DNA of 64,000 nt from Ruminococcus turbiniformis (GCF_020687545.1 NZ_JAJEQX010000002.1:145078-209077), one strand, 5' to 3'; numbered from the stretch's first letter, positions 52,363-60,574 are shown. The notes: generated from the letters alone by a model not told the origin. Numbers and translations: made by a program.

Positions 52363-52880
52363 GGCAAGAGTTACATCGAGCACCAGGCGGAACAAAATGG
52401 CACCAGCTACAAGGCAAAGCTGCGCGCCACCATCGACCGGCTCCTGCCCGGCTGCTCCGACCTGGAGGACCTGCTCCGCCGCCTCCAGTGGGAAGGGTAC
52501 GAGCTGAAACGGGGCAAGTACATATCCGCCAGGGCGCCGGGCCAGGAGCGGTTCACCCGATTGAAAACCCTGGGCGCCGACTACGCCGAGGAGGCACTGA
52601 CCGCCCGGATCGCCGGAAGGCCCAGGCCCTCCCGCCAGCCGCAGCAGCGCACCGGGAAGCCCAGCCTGCTCATCGACATCCAGAACAATCTCAAAGCCCA
52701 GCAGAGCGCCGGCTACAAACACTGGGCAACCATCGAGAATTTGAAACGGGCTGCGGAAACGCTGAACTTCCTGACCGAGCATGGGATTGGAAGTTTGGAG
52801 GAGCTGTCCGAGCGTTGCGACGGGGCGGCGGCCGCCACCGCCAGGGTGAAGGCAGACCTCCGGGCAACGGAGAAAGGCCC
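52357..52880 (+). pseudogene. relaxase (mobilisation nuclease) internal fragment
   Basis: Encodes a middle section of the relaxase of Tn4451/CTn-type mobile elements: HKGKSYIEHQAEQNGTSYKA, TIDRLLPGCSDLEDLLRRL, GYELKRGKYISARAPGQERF and the ETLNFLTEHGIGSLEELSER helix. The catalytic N-terminal third (Tyr and His motifs) is missing at the left junction with lemA, and the C-terminus is cut near 52880 by the junction with a replication gene. It cannot function. Confidence 0.85.
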
Positions 52881-52969
52881 TTCGCTTTCAGCGAGAGCGA
52901 CTTGTCCCGCAGGTGATGGTTGGACATCACCGTGTAATCGCGGGTTTTCTCAATGCGGAATACCGCCAT
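52876..52969 (-). pseudogene. replication-initiator / helix-turn-helix protein, N-terminal fragment
   Basis: GAAGGAGG precedes an ATG at 52969; the product begins AVFRIEKTRDYTVMSNHHLR and LSLKAKGL, the well-conserved start of the replication-related helix-turn-helix protein carried by many gut conjugative elements. After about 31 codons it runs into the relaxase fragment of the other strand. Only the start of the gene is left. Confidence 0.8.
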
Positions 52970-53156
52970 GTTGGATACCTCCTTCCGTTGGTTTTGAAAA
53001 GTGTTCGTTTCGGTGGTTTTGTGCCCCTGTATCACTGCCCGGCCTCCCATGAGGGAAAGGATATGGGCGGCCTCGTTTGCGCCGCCCACAGGCGAAAAAT
53101 CAGGGGATTTCCCACCCGTTTTCATACAATTTTGAGTGCCCCCGGCAGGGCATAAA

Positions 53157-53190
53157 AAAACGCCACAGGTTTGTGTTACCTATGGCGTTT
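53157..53190. terminator. hairpin near the right element end
   Basis: AACGCCA-C-AGGT pairs with ACCT-A-TGGCGTT, with one mismatch, around a 7-nt loop; seven A precede it, giving a U tract on the minus strand. Confidence 0.7.
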
Positions 53191-53191
53191 G

Positions 53192-53240
53192 GGACAGGAA
53201 AAGGGTGCTGACATTTCATATCAGCACCCTTTGTCCTGCC
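53192..53240. terminator. long near-perfect hairpin near the right element end
   Basis: Twenty-base arms (53192-53211 and 53221-53240) match at 17 of 20 positions around GGGTGCTGA / TCAGCACCC. It may insulate the element from chromosomal transcription. Between 53191 and 53352 I see only this, a 21-codon ATG frame on the minus strand (53245-53310, no ribosome-binding site) and the inverted repeat. Confidence 0.7.
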
Positions 53241-53308
53241 GGTATTAAATTTTTGACTTCACATCGTGTTCCTTGCCTCTGAAAACATTGATTTTACTGG
53301 ACTTGCTC

Positions 53309-53344
53309 ATGTTTTCTTATTAGGAGGCAAGTCAGCACAGTCCC
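53309..53344 (-). repeat. right inverted repeat of the element
   Basis: Read on the minus strand: GGGACTG, 17 bp, ATAAGAAAACAT, as at 34573-34608. It begins 8 bp beyond the stop codon of the chromosomal gene at 53353. Confidence 0.6.
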
Positions 53345-53352
53345 CTTTTCTT

Positions 53353-53583
53353 TCACTCGTCAAATTCAAGAACAGCAATGTGAAACTGCGGCGTTTCCTT
53401 TAGCTCCTTCACCACGCCTCTTCTCGTCTTTAAGCGCTCCGACTGACGGAAGTTCGCGCTCATGCCGAGCGCATGCTCGATCATGTAATAATAAGATGTG
53501 GGGAGGACACCCTCGGTCACTCCCACTTCCATCCCGGGCTTTAAGGCTTCCGTATTCTCGATTGTAAATTCCATCGTTCTCAT
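53353..53583 (-). CDS. small conserved-looking protein of unknown function
   Basis: A 76-residue soluble protein starting MRTMEFTIENTEALKPG at 53583, one nucleotide after the aldo/keto reductase stop, so probably co-translated with it. Notable segments are GVLPTSYYYMIEHALGM and SERLKTRRGVVKELKETP; the end is acidic (LEFDE). No family recognised. A second ATG three codons later (53574) is also possible; no strong ribosome-binding site helps. It is intact, and the mobile element begins right after its stop. Confidence 0.65.
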   Translation of the reverse strand: MRTMEFTIENTEALKPGMEVGVTEGVLPTSYYYMIEHALGMSANFRQSERLKTRRGVVKELKETPQFHIAVLEFDE

Positions 53584-53584
53584 C

Positions 53585-54718
53585 TTACATACCAAGCCTC
53601 TCTGCAAAGTCTGCCATCGCCTCGGATATTTTAATCTGCTGCGGACAGACAGCTTCGCAGCTTCTGCATCCGATACAGGAGTCCGGTTTCTTGTCATCCG
53701 CATAGGAAGAAAGCGCCATGGGAGCGATGAATCCGCCGCCGGTGAAACTGTGCTCATTGTACAGATTTAAAAGAGACGGGATGTCCAGTCCTTTCGGACA
53801 GTGGCTTACGCAGTAATGGCAGGCGGTACACGGCAGGATTTTCTTATCCAGCATGCCGTCCGCAATAGAAAGGATCGTTTTCATCTCCTCCTCATTTAAC
53901 GGCCTGTCCTCCTCGAACGTACGGATATTCTCTTTCATCTGTTCCATATCGGACATGCCGGAGAGCACAACCTTCACTTCCGAAATCGTCTGAAGGAAGC
54001 GGAACGCCCACGCCGGCACTTTCTCATCAGGCCGCAGCGCCTGAAGTTTTGCGGCATCTTCCTCCGACAGGGACGCAAGCCTTCCGCCGCGGAGCGGTTC
54101 CATCACCCACACGGGAATATTGTATTCTTTCAGAAGTTCCACTTTCTCTCTGCCGTTCTGGAAGGTCCAGTCCAGATAGTTGAGCTGAAGCTGGCAGAAC
54201 TCCATGTCTTTTCCGTATGCCTCAAGGAAACGCTTAATCACGTCATAATTTCCGTGGGCGGAAAATCCGAGATGGCGGATTCTCCCGTTTTTCTTCTGCT
54301 CCATGAGATAGTCGTAGATGCCGTATTTCGGATCAAGGTACGCGTCGATATTCATCTCGCACACGTTGTGGAACAGATAGAAGTCAAAGTAGTCCACCTG
54401 ACATTTCTCAAGCTGCTTCTCAAAGATCTCTTCCACTTTGTCCATATTGGCGAGATCATACCCCGGGAATTTTGTTGTAAGGTAATAGCTCTCTCTCGGA
54501 TATTTCTTCAGAGCATTTCCCATGACAGTCTCTGAGTTTCCGTTGTGGTATCCCCATGCCGTGTCATAGTAGTTGATTCCATGCTCCATGGCATACGCAA
54601 CCATCTTCTCGGACAGCTCCACATCGATTCTGGAATCGTCCCCGTCAATAACCGGAAGACGCATCGCTCCCATTCCGAGAGCGGAAATCTTCAAATCCTG
54701 GAATTCTCTGTAAATCAT
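53585..54718 (-). CDS. aldo/keto reductase with C-terminal ferredoxin domain
   Basis: A 377-residue oxidoreductase. Residues about 1-280 form the TIM-barrel aldo/keto reductase with ALGMGAMRLP, the active-site Tyr in HGINYYDTAWGYHNGN and the catalytic Lys in LTTKFPGYD. The C-terminus carries two Cys clusters, CTACHYCVSHCP and CIGCRSCEAVCP, each able to hold a 4Fe-4S cluster. This fusion is typical of anaerobic Firmicutes and may take electrons from ferredoxin. I chose the ATG at 54718 (protein starts MIYREFQDL) with AAAGAGGG 8 nt upstream. Substrate unknown. The 297 bp upstream of it contain no gene I can support. Confidence 0.93.
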   Translation of the reverse strand: MIYREFQDLKISALGMGAMRLPVIDGDDSRIDVELSEKMVAYAMEHGINYYDTAWGYHNGNSETVMGNALKKYPRESYYLTTKFPGYDLANMDKVEEIFEKQLEKCQVDYFDFYLFHNVCEMNIDAYLDPKYGIYDYLMEQKKNGRIRHLGFSAHGNYDVIKRFLEAYGKDMEFCQLQLNYLDWTFQNGREKVELLKEYNIPVWVMEPLRGGRLASLSEEDAAKLQALRPDEKVPAWAFRFLQTISEVKVVLSGMSDMEQMKENIRTFEEDRPLNEEEMKTILSIADGMLDKKILPCTACHYCVSHCPKGLDIPSLLNLYNEHSFTGGGFIAPMALSSYADDKKPDSCIGCRSCEAVCPQQIKISEAMADFAERLGM

Positions 54719-55015
54719 CGTATCAGCCCTCTTTCTTTCGGTTTTTCTTTCTTGTTTCCTTCTGCGCGGCTTATGCCCCGCATACTCCTTTTTTCTATTA
54801 TAGCGGCTTTTTTTCCGGCTGTCTAATACCTTCGGCATATACCTGACTATTCGTCTGAGCTATAGTACAGCATTCATCTGGTCTGCAGCGGGCAGTCACC
54901 AGGGTCTCGGGCAAACCCGGACTTCTGTGCATCGCCGGCACAATAATACAGCACCGGGGCGGAAAAGACATCTCTTTCTCTCTTTTTGGTCTTCCCGCGC
55001 CGGTGCCGGCGTGTT

Positions 55016-55219
55016 CTACTGTATATCGAGCTCCGGCGGTTCGTCCAGATGCTCGGATACATATTTTCCGTTCTTTTTCCGCTGCCGCACACACTCGGTC
55101 AGAAGATATTCAATCTGTCCGTTGACCGAGCGGAAATCATCCTCTGCCCAGGCTGCTATGGCATCGTAGAGTTTCGCTGACAGACGGAGCGGAATCTGCT
55201 TTTTCTTCTGGTCAGCCAT
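55016..55219 (-). CDS. ribbon-helix-helix DNA-binding protein
   Basis: A 67-residue protein with an Arc/CopG-like pattern: a polar strand [20 protein letters not shown] leading to two helices ([20 protein letters not shown]), then an acidic tail ending ELDIQ. Such proteins bind DNA as dimers through the short strand. It begins 24 bp after the SPFH gene, so the two form an operon, a pairing repeatedly seen in Clostridia. The ATG at 55219 has no strong ribosome-binding site, suggesting coupled translation. It may repress the operon through the palindrome at 56311-56329. Confidence 0.82.
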   Translation of the reverse strand: MADQKKKQIPLRLSAKLYDAIAAWAEDDFRSVNGQIEYLLTECVRQRKKNGKYVSEHLDEPPELDIQ

Positions 55220-55242
55220 CTGTTTTTGTCCCGCTTTTCCGT

Positions 55243-56277
55243 CTAGTACAGGCTTCCCGAATTTACAATCGGCTGGGCATCCCGGTTGCCGCACAGGACG
55301 ACAAGCAGATTGGATACCATGGCAGCCTTCCGTTCCTCATCGAGTTCCACAACATTTTTCTCGTTTAACCGGTCAAGCGCCATCTCCACCATGCCGACCG
55401 CGCCGTCGACAATCATCTTTCTGGCGTCCACAATCGCAGATGCCTGCTGCCGCTGGAGCATCACGGCCGCAATCTCCGGAGCGTAGGCCAGGTATGTGAT
55501 TCTCGCCTCGATTACTTCAAGTCCGGCCTCGGCGACTCTCTGCTGGATTTCATCCCGGATTCTTGCCGCCACCACTTCGCTGGAGCCGCGCAGACTGCCC
55601 TCATCCGCAATTCCGTCTCCGGTTGTGTCCACATTGGGAGCCACGTCGTAGGGATAGATTCTCACGATATTGCGCAGCGCCGTGTCGCACTGAAGTGACA
55701 GGTACTCTTTGTAATTGTCCACATTGAATACCGCCTTCGCCGTGTCTGTCACGCGCCACATAACCGCAATGCCGATCTCCACCGGGTTTCCGAGACAGTC
55801 GTTGATCTTCTGCTTGTTGTTGTTCAGCGTCATGATCTTAAGAGAGATCTTTTTCCCGGATGTGTCCGAGTCCGCCATGTTGACAGATCCGTTTCCAAGT
55901 GCAAAAGACAGCACCGACTTTCCCGCCGCGCCGTTGTTCACGTCGCCGCTCTGGTTTAAGCGGGTCTTTGCCGCCGGATTCACGCTTGTGGAAAACGGGT
56001 TGACGAAATAGAATCCCTCGTTTTTCAGCGTGCCCGTATACTTTCCGAAAAGGGTAAGAACAAGCGCCTCCTGGGGCTTTAACACCCGGAGTCCGCAGTA
56101 CGGAATCCAGCCGATCGCCAGCCAGACAATACTTACGATCAGAAGCGCCGGTCCTCCTCCTTCGCCTATGCTCATCGCTCCCAGCACACATCCCGCTACC
56201 GCTGCCAGATACAGCAGAGATGTGAGAATCAGGACAAGCATCCCGTTCTTTCTGTGCTCCAGTACTTTTTCCTTCAT
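55243..56277 (-). CDS. SPFH (band 7 / stomatin-like) membrane protein
   Basis: A 344-residue membrane-microdomain protein. Two hydrophobic helices (about residues 13-33 and 42-60) are followed by the SPFH domain, starting [24 protein letters not shown], with a Gly/Asn-rich insert near residue 110. The coiled-coil segment [34 protein letters not shown] and the AMLQRQQA-type region follow (here [16 protein letters not shown]). SPFH proteins form large oligomers and organise membranes or proteases. GGAGG precedes the ATG. First gene of an operon with the ribbon-helix-helix protein. Confidence 0.93.
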   Translation of the reverse strand: MKEKVLEHRKNGMLVLILTSLLYLAAVAGCVLGAMSIGEGGGPALLIVSIVWLAIGWIPYCGLRVLKPQEALVLTLFGKYTGTLKNEGFYFVNPFSTSVNPAAKTRLNQSGDVNNGAAGKSVLSFALGNGSVNMADSDTSGKKISLKIMTLNNNKQKINDCLGNPVEIGIAVMWRVTDTAKAVFNVDNYKEYLSLQCDTALRNIVRIYPYDVAPNVDTTGDGIADEGSLRGSSEVVAARIRDEIQQRVAEAGLEVIEARITYLAYAPEIAAVMLQRQQASAIVDARKMIVDGAVGMVEMALDRLNEKNVVELDEERKAAMVSNLLVVLCGNRDAQPIVNSGSLY

Positions 56278-56310
56278 CAGTCATTCCTCCTTACAGAAAG
56301 CTTTTCTTTT

Positions 56311-56349
56311 TGATATCATCATGATATCACTTTTATTTCTTTCTGTAAA
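56311..56349 (-). promoter_or_regulatory. promoter with overlapping TGATATCA palindrome, SPFH operon
   Basis: TTTACA (56344-56349), 17 bp, TATCAT (56321-56326). Two TGATATCA-type palindromes side by side (56311-56329) cover the -10 box, an arrangement suited to repression by the ribbon-helix-helix partner. Confidence 0.7.
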
Positions 56350-56402
56350 GAGTATTTTCATTGTACTACCGGATAAAATTCGTCCGTTGGAACGGTTCTT
56401 TT

Positions 56403-56523
56403 TCAGGAGATCGTAAAGTATTTGTTCAGCTCGTCAAATGTGGAAGAAAGACCTCCTCTTCTCGCAGCGACAACGCCGGCCCCCACTTTCATCGTCTTGT
56501 CAAAGGGAGTGCTCAGGCAATAC
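56403..56523 (-). pseudogene. C-terminal remnant of a flavodoxin-like NAD(P)H-dependent reductase
   Basis: Forty codons ending in TGA at 56403-56405 encode FDKTMKVGAGVVAARRGGLS and STFDELNKYFTIS, a close match to the Arg-Arg-Gly-Gly and Leu-Asn-Lys-Tyr-Phe region of flavodoxin-family (iron-sulfur flavoprotein-like) reductases. Nothing of the gene remains on either side, and the family normally continues beyond TIS. It lies in the gap between the SPFH and AraC genes. Confidence 0.65.
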
Positions 56524-56596
56524 TTGATATTATATAGATAAATGTTGTCTGTTCATACAGTTTTGTTGGCACTTTCCCGGGGAGGGGGCTTTAAGA

Positions 56597-57421
56597 ATGA
56601 TGAAAGATTATATTTTTTCCAATGATTTTTCCAGAAACCTGGACGCAATGATTTATACATGCGGCTATGAGACGTGTGAGCCTTCCCACAGTTACGGCCC
56701 TGTTGTGAGAAGCGGCTATCTCATTCATTATATTTTGAGCGGAAAGGGGATCTATAAGACGGACGGCCATATTTACCAGCTCTCGGAAGGGGACGCCTTT
56801 CTGATCCGTCCGAACACGCTGATCTACTACGAGGCCGACCGGTACCATCCGTGGACCTACACATGGATCGGTTTTCAGGGGATCAAGATGGAGGAGTATT
56901 TCCGGCGCACTTCCCTGCTGGAGACTCCGTATTTCCACTACGGAAAGGACGACAGAGTCCGCCTCTGCCACGAGAAAATGTTCGAGGCGTACAACCTTCC
57001 CGAGAACCGTGACCTTATGATGAACAGCATCCTCTATGAATATCTCTACCTGCTGGCAAGCAAATTTCCGAGAAAATCGGTGCCCCCGAAGGAGAAAAAG
57101 ATCGGATATGTGGAGGAGGCGCTGCGGTATATTGAGAGCAATTACGCGCACTCCGTCAATATACAGGTGCTCGCGGACCATCTGAATATCGAACGCACCT
57201 ACCTCTACCGGCTCTTTAAGGACATCACCGGGAGTTCTCCCCAGGAGTACCTGCTCGATTACCGGATCCGGCGCGCATGCGCTCTGCTCAGGGAGACAGA
57301 TCTTCCTGTCAGCGACATTGCCCGCTCTGTCGGATATGATGATGCGCTTTACTTCTCCCGGCTGTTCCGCCAGAAAAAAGGGCGGACTCCGACACAGTAC
57401 AGGAGACAGAAGGCCGGATGA
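56597..57421 (+). CDS. AraC-family transcriptional regulator
   Basis: A 274-residue regulator with an N-terminal cupin-like sensor domain (residues about 35-110; HYILSGKGIYKTDGHIYQL, FLIRPNTLIYYEAD) and two helix-turn-helix motifs at the C-terminus (HSVNIQVLADHLNIERTYLY and LPVSDIARSVGYDDALYFSR), ending with FRQKKGRTPTQYR. The sensor type is common in regulators of carbohydrate use. GGAGGGGG lies 8 nt before the ATG. No sugar-related gene is adjacent, so its target is unknown. Transcription ends at the bidirectional terminator 57466-57501. Confidence 0.93.
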   Translation: MMKDYIFSNDFSRNLDAMIYTCGYETCEPSHSYGPVVRSGYLIHYILSGKGIYKTDGHIYQLSEGDAFLIRPNTLIYYEADRYHPWTYTWIGFQGIKMEEYFRRTSLLETPYFHYGKDDRVRLCHEKMFEAYNLPENRDLMMNSILYEYLYLLASKFPRKSVPPKEKKIGYVEEALRYIESNYAHSVNIQVLADHLNIERTYLYRLFKDITGSSPQEYLLDYRIRRACALLRETDLPVSDIARSVGYDDALYFSRLFRQKKGRTPTQYRRQKAG

Positions 57422-57465
57422 AAAAAGCAGGAAAAAACAAAAGCGGATAAAAACAGGATATGACA

Positions 57466-57501
57466 AGGGCTTCTGACAATCCAGTTGTTGTCAGAAGCCC
57501 T
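57466..57501. terminator. bidirectional terminator between araC-type gene and GGGtGRT gene
   Basis: AGGGCTTCTGACAA pairs perfectly with TTGTCAGAAGCCCT (14 bp) around an 8-nt loop, with T-rich sequence (CATTTTATTTTAT) on the plus side. Confidence 0.9.
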
Positions 57502-57570
57502 CATTTTATTTTATGCTTTTATAGGTTTTTTCAAATCCTGCTTTCGCAGTTTTTCCGGCCGCGCCGGTTC

Positions 57571-58581
57571 CTAGAATCTGCCAGCCTTTGCTGCTTCCTC
57601 AACAGAAACTGCAACTGCAACTGTCATACCAACCATCGGGTTGTTTCCAGCTCCGATCAGGCCCATCATCTCAACGTGAGCCGGTACGGAAGAAGATCCT
57701 GCAAACTGAGCGTCAGAGTGCATACGTCCCATTGTATCTGTCATACCGTAGGAAGCCGGACCTGCAGCCATGTTGTCCGGGTGAAGGGTACGTCCTGTAC
57801 CGCCGCCGGAAGCAACAGAGAAGTATTTCTTTCCTGCCTCTACGCACTCTTTCTTGTATGTTCCTGCAACCGGGTGCTGGAAACGTGTCGGGTTCGTGGA
57901 GTTTCCTGTAATGGATACGTCTACGCCCTCTTTCCACATGATTGCAACGCCCTCGCGCACATCGTTTGCGCCGTAGCAGTTTACTTTGGAGCGGAGTCCG
58001 TCAGAGTAAGCGATTCTCTGAACCTCTTTGAGCTCTCCTGTGAAGTAGTCATACTCTGTCTGAACATATGTGAATCCGTTGATTCTGGAAATGATCTTCG
58101 CAGCGTCTTTTCCAAGACCGTTTAAGATAACGCGGAGCGGTTTCTGGCGAACTTTGTTTGCCTTCTCAGCGATACCGATGGCACCCTCTGCAGCAGCGAA
58201 TGACTCGTGTCCTGCAAGGAAGCAGAAGCAGTCTGTGGACTCTTCCAGAAGCATCTTTCCGAGGTTTCCGTGTCCGAGACCTACCTTACGCTGGTCAGCA
58301 ACGGATCCCGGGATACAGAAAGCCTGAAGTCCCTCTCCGATTGCAGCGGCAGCGTCTGCAGCTCTTGTGCATCCTTTCTTGATCGCGATTGCAGCGCCTG
58401 TGATGTAAGCCCAGCATGCGTTCTCGAAGCAGATCGGCTGAATGCCTTTGATCTGGTTGTATACGTCCAGTCCGGCATCTTTTGTGATCTTCTCAGCCTC
58501 TTCCAGGGAAGCGATGCCGTAGCTGTTTAAAACTTCATTGATTTTATCAATTCTTCTTTCATATGATTCAAATAAAGCCAT
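57571..58581 (-). CDS. GGGtGRT protein, uncharacterised
   Basis: A 336-residue protein of the family named after its glycine motif, seen here as SVASGGGTGRTLHPDNMA (near residue 250). Other conserved-looking stretches are FENACWAYITGAAIAIK, GLGHGNLGKMLLEEST, CFLAGHESFAAAEGAIGIAEK and VDVSITGNSTNPTRFQHP. Several Cys, His and Asp could bind a cofactor or metal, but no known fold is evident to me. It is found in anaerobes next to a NifU-like protein, as here, where it is the second gene (86 bp downstream). AGGAGG precedes the ATG by 8 nt. Function not established. Confidence 0.88.
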   Translation of the reverse strand: MALFESYERRIDKINEVLNSYGIASLEEAEKITKDAGLDVYNQIKGIQPICFENACWAYITGAAIAIKKGCTRAADAAAAIGEGLQAFCIPGSVADQRKVGLGHGNLGKMLLEESTDCFCFLAGHESFAAAEGAIGIAEKANKVRQKPLRVILNGLGKDAAKIISRINGFTYVQTEYDYFTGELKEVQRIAYSDGLRSKVNCYGANDVREGVAIMWKEGVDVSITGNSTNPTRFQHPVAGTYKKECVEAGKKYFSVASGGGTGRTLHPDNMAAGPASYGMTDTMGRMHSDAQFAGSSSVPAHVEMMGLIGAGNNPMVGMTVAVAVSVEEAAKAGRF

Positions 58582-58667
58582 TTATATATCCTCCTGATTT
58601 ATTTACCTGTGTTGATTCCCCGCGGATAAAGTTTCTGTGAAAACCGTCTGTTTTCCTGAAATGAAAC

Positions 58668-59360
58668 TTACTCCTTGCGCGGGTCGATAATCTTCACTGC
58701 GTCATCAACGCGGCCATACTGTCCCTTTGCCTTCTCCCATGCATCGTTCGGTGTGTCGCCCGCTTTGATGAAATCTGTGAATTTGCCGAGGTTTACGAAC
58801 TGGTAGCCGATGATCTCATCGTTCTCATCCAGAGCGATTCCTGTTACATACCCCTCTGCCATCTCAAGGTAACGAGGACCTTTTGCAAGAGTGCCGTACA
58901 TTGTACCAACCTGAGAGCGAAGTCCTTTTCCGAGGTCTTCAAGTCCTGCTCCGATAGCGAGACCGTTCTCGGAAAATGCACTCTGTGTTCTTCCGTATAC
59001 GATCTGAAGGAAGAGTTCTCTCATTGCTGTATTGATTGCATCACAGACAAGGTCTGTGTTTAATGCCTCTAAGATAGTTTTTCCCGGCAGGATCTCTGCT
59101 GCCATGGCTGCGGAATGCGTCATTCCGGAACATCCGAGTGTCTCCACAAGAGCCTCCTGAATGATGCCGTCCTTCACATTCAGTGTCAGCTTACATGCTC
59201 CCTGCTGAGGCGCACACCAGCCTACGCCGTGTGTGAAACCGGAAATGTCTTTGATCTCCTTCGCCTGTACCCATTTCGCCTCTTCCGGGATTGGAGCCGG
59301 TCCGTGATTCGCGCCCTGAGCCACCGGACACATCATTTCTACTTCATGTGAATAAATCAT
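58668..59360 (-). CDS. NifU-like iron-sulfur scaffold protein paired with GGGtGRT
   Basis: A 230-residue protein whose first half resembles NifU/IscU scaffolds: a Cys in HGVGWCAPQQGACKLTL, the strand NVKDGIIQEALVETLGC and GCSGMTHSAAMAAEIL, which mirrors the GC-x-x-x-ASxS scaffold motif; another Cys is in DLVCDAIN. The second half (about 130-230) is a separate extension. I chose the ATG at 59360 (protein starts MIYSHEVEMM) with AAAGGAG 7 nt upstream. Together with GGGtGRT it forms a two-gene operon; delivery of a cluster to the partner is a reasonable guess but not shown. Confidence 0.85.
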   Translation of the reverse strand: MIYSHEVEMMCPVAQGANHGPAPIPEEAKWVQAKEIKDISGFTHGVGWCAPQQGACKLTLNVKDGIIQEALVETLGCSGMTHSAAMAAEILPGKTILEALNTDLVCDAINTAMRELFLQIVYGRTQSAFSENGLAIGAGLEDLGKGLRSQVGTMYGTLAKGPRYLEMAEGYVTGIALDENDEIIGYQFVNLGKFTDFIKAGDTPNDAWEKAKGQYGRVDDAVKIIDPRKE

Positions 59361-59469
59361 GTTAAAACTCCTTTCAATATGTATGATTTTCTTCGTATAT
59401 GTTACTCTCTTCCCTGAATATGAGAGTACCCCCATACAGCTAATATTTTCGCATAATTTCCATCATTCG

Positions 59470-59982
59470 TCAATCTTCCTTTGACAAGTTTTTCACATCG
59501 CCGTTTTCCAGCGCATCGAGAAGCATCCCGATGGCCGTCTCTGCGGTGTGAAGCCGGTTCTCCATGCGGTCCCCTGAGAAACGGCATTCCCTGACTGCCG
59601 TCTTCCCGTTCAGATAACATCCTACATAGACAAGCCCCACCGGCTTTTCCTTTGTTCCCCCTCCGGGGCCGGCGATTCCGGTGGAACTCAATGCCGCATC
59701 AGATCCTGCTGCGCGGGCCGCGCCTTCCGCCATCTCCCGGGCCGTCTGTTCGCTGACCGCCCCGTACTGTTCCAGCGTTTCCTTTTTCACACCCACAAGG
59801 CGCTCCTTTGCCTCGTTTGAGTAAGTCACATACCCTTCGTTTAACACATCCGACGCCCCTGGCGCGTTGACAATCGTCGCGGCGATCAGCCCTCCGGTAC
59901 ACGATTCCGCGGTCGTCACTGTCAGGTTTCTCCCGGCGAGAAGCCTGACGAGACGCTCCTCCGGGCTTTCCCTTTTCTCCAT
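59470..59982 (-). CDS. CinA C-terminal domain protein (NMN amidohydrolase type)
   Basis: A 170-residue stand-alone version of the C-terminal domain of CinA/PncC, which deamidates nicotinamide mononucleotide in NAD recycling. Family motifs are TAESCTGGLIAATIVNAPGAS, YVTYSNEAKERLVGV and SSTGIAGPGGGTKEKPVGLVYVG. I chose the ATG at 59982 because GAGGAGG stands 8 nt before it and the protein then starts just before the domain. It follows pgsA by 49 bp, a frequent neighbour pair in Firmicutes. Confidence 0.93.
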   Translation of the reverse strand: MEKRESPEERLVRLLAGRNLTVTTAESCTGGLIAATIVNAPGASDVLNEGYVTYSNEAKERLVGVKKETLEQYGAVSEQTAREMAEGAARAAGSDAALSSTGIAGPGGGTKEKPVGLVYVGCYLNGKTAVRECRFSGDRMENRLHTAETAIGMLLDALENGDVKNLSKED

Positions 59983-60031
59983 AATCCATTCCTCCTCTTC
60001 CGGCATCCTCGCCTGCATTCCCGCTTGCGAA

Positions 60032-60574
60032 TTACATTCCGCCTTTTGTGAGCACCTCGCGGTTCTTCCACACGTAGTCCACAAGAGAGATCACAGTGAG
60101 GGCAACGGCGATCCACACAAGAACGGTTCCGATCAGGTCAAACACACCGCCGAAGTCTGCGATCAGAACGATGATCATGGCCATCTGGAAGACGGTTTTA
60201 AACTTGCCCCAGTAGCTTGCCGCGATAACGATGCCGTTGTCCGACGCCACAAGCCGGAAACCGCTGATGATAAACTCCCGCGCAATGATAATGATGACAA
60301 CGGCAGTGTTCAGCTTCCCGGACGGGATCAGACAGATCATGGCTGAGCAGACAAGCAGCTTGTCCGCCAGCGGGTCCATGAATTTTCCGAAGTTGGTAAC
60401 CATGTTGTATTTTCTCGCGATCTTTCCGTCCAGCATATCCGTCAGGCTGGCGACGACAAAGATGGCAAGAGCGATCCACTTGTTTGCGGCGCCGCCGGCG
60501 TTCGTGAGCATGAAAAACACGAAAAACGGCACCATGATAACTCGAAGTACAGTCAGTTTGTTTGGCAGATTCAT
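60032..60574 (-). CDS. pgsA: CDP-diacylglycerol--glycerol-3-phosphate 3-phosphatidyltransferase
   Basis: PgsA makes phosphatidylglycerol phosphate, the first step to phosphatidylglycerol and cardiolipin. The 180-residue membrane enzyme has the CDP-alcohol phosphotransferase motif DMLDGKIARKYNMVTNFGKFMDPLADK (residues about 44-70), whose Asp residues bind the metal. Four to six hydrophobic segments are visible, beginning after MNLPNKLTVLRVIMVPFFVF. Its start overlaps the rimO stop by 4 bp. Confidence 0.97.
   Translation of the reverse strand: MNLPNKLTVLRVIMVPFFVFFMLTNAGGAANKWIALAIFVVASLTDMLDGKIARKYNMVTNFGKFMDPLADKLLVCSAMICLIPSGKLNTAVVIIIIAREFIISGFRLVASDNGIVIAASYWGKFKTVFQMAMIIVLIADFGGVFDLIGTVLVWIAVALTVISLVDYVWKNREVLTKGGM

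Larger units (their letters stand above)
34573..53344. mobile_element. decayed integrative element with transport and biosynthesis-like cargo
   Basis: About 18.8 kb bounded by the inverted repeats at 34573-34608 and 53309-53344. It carries a 5'-truncated large serine recombinase at the left, and relaxase plus replication-initiator fragments at the right, all typical of Tn4451- or CTn-type elements of gut Firmicutes. Cargo: TetR-ECF-ABC cassette, methyltransferase/hydrolase operon with second TetR, an XRE pseudogene and DUF2207-LemA genes. The right end lies directly after the stop codon of a chromosomal gene. Transfer functions are lost, so it is probably immobile. The exact ends are inferred. 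Confidence 0.6.

Noticed and set aside
52691..53125. Complete replication protein on the minus strand
   Set aside because: Only the first 31 codons from 52969 match the family; the remainder of the open frame is antisense to the relaxase fragment.
53245..53310. 21-codon peptide gene at the right end of the element
   Set aside because: It has an ATG and plausible composition (KINVFRGKEHDVKSK), but no ribosome-binding site, and its first codons are part of the inverted repeat.
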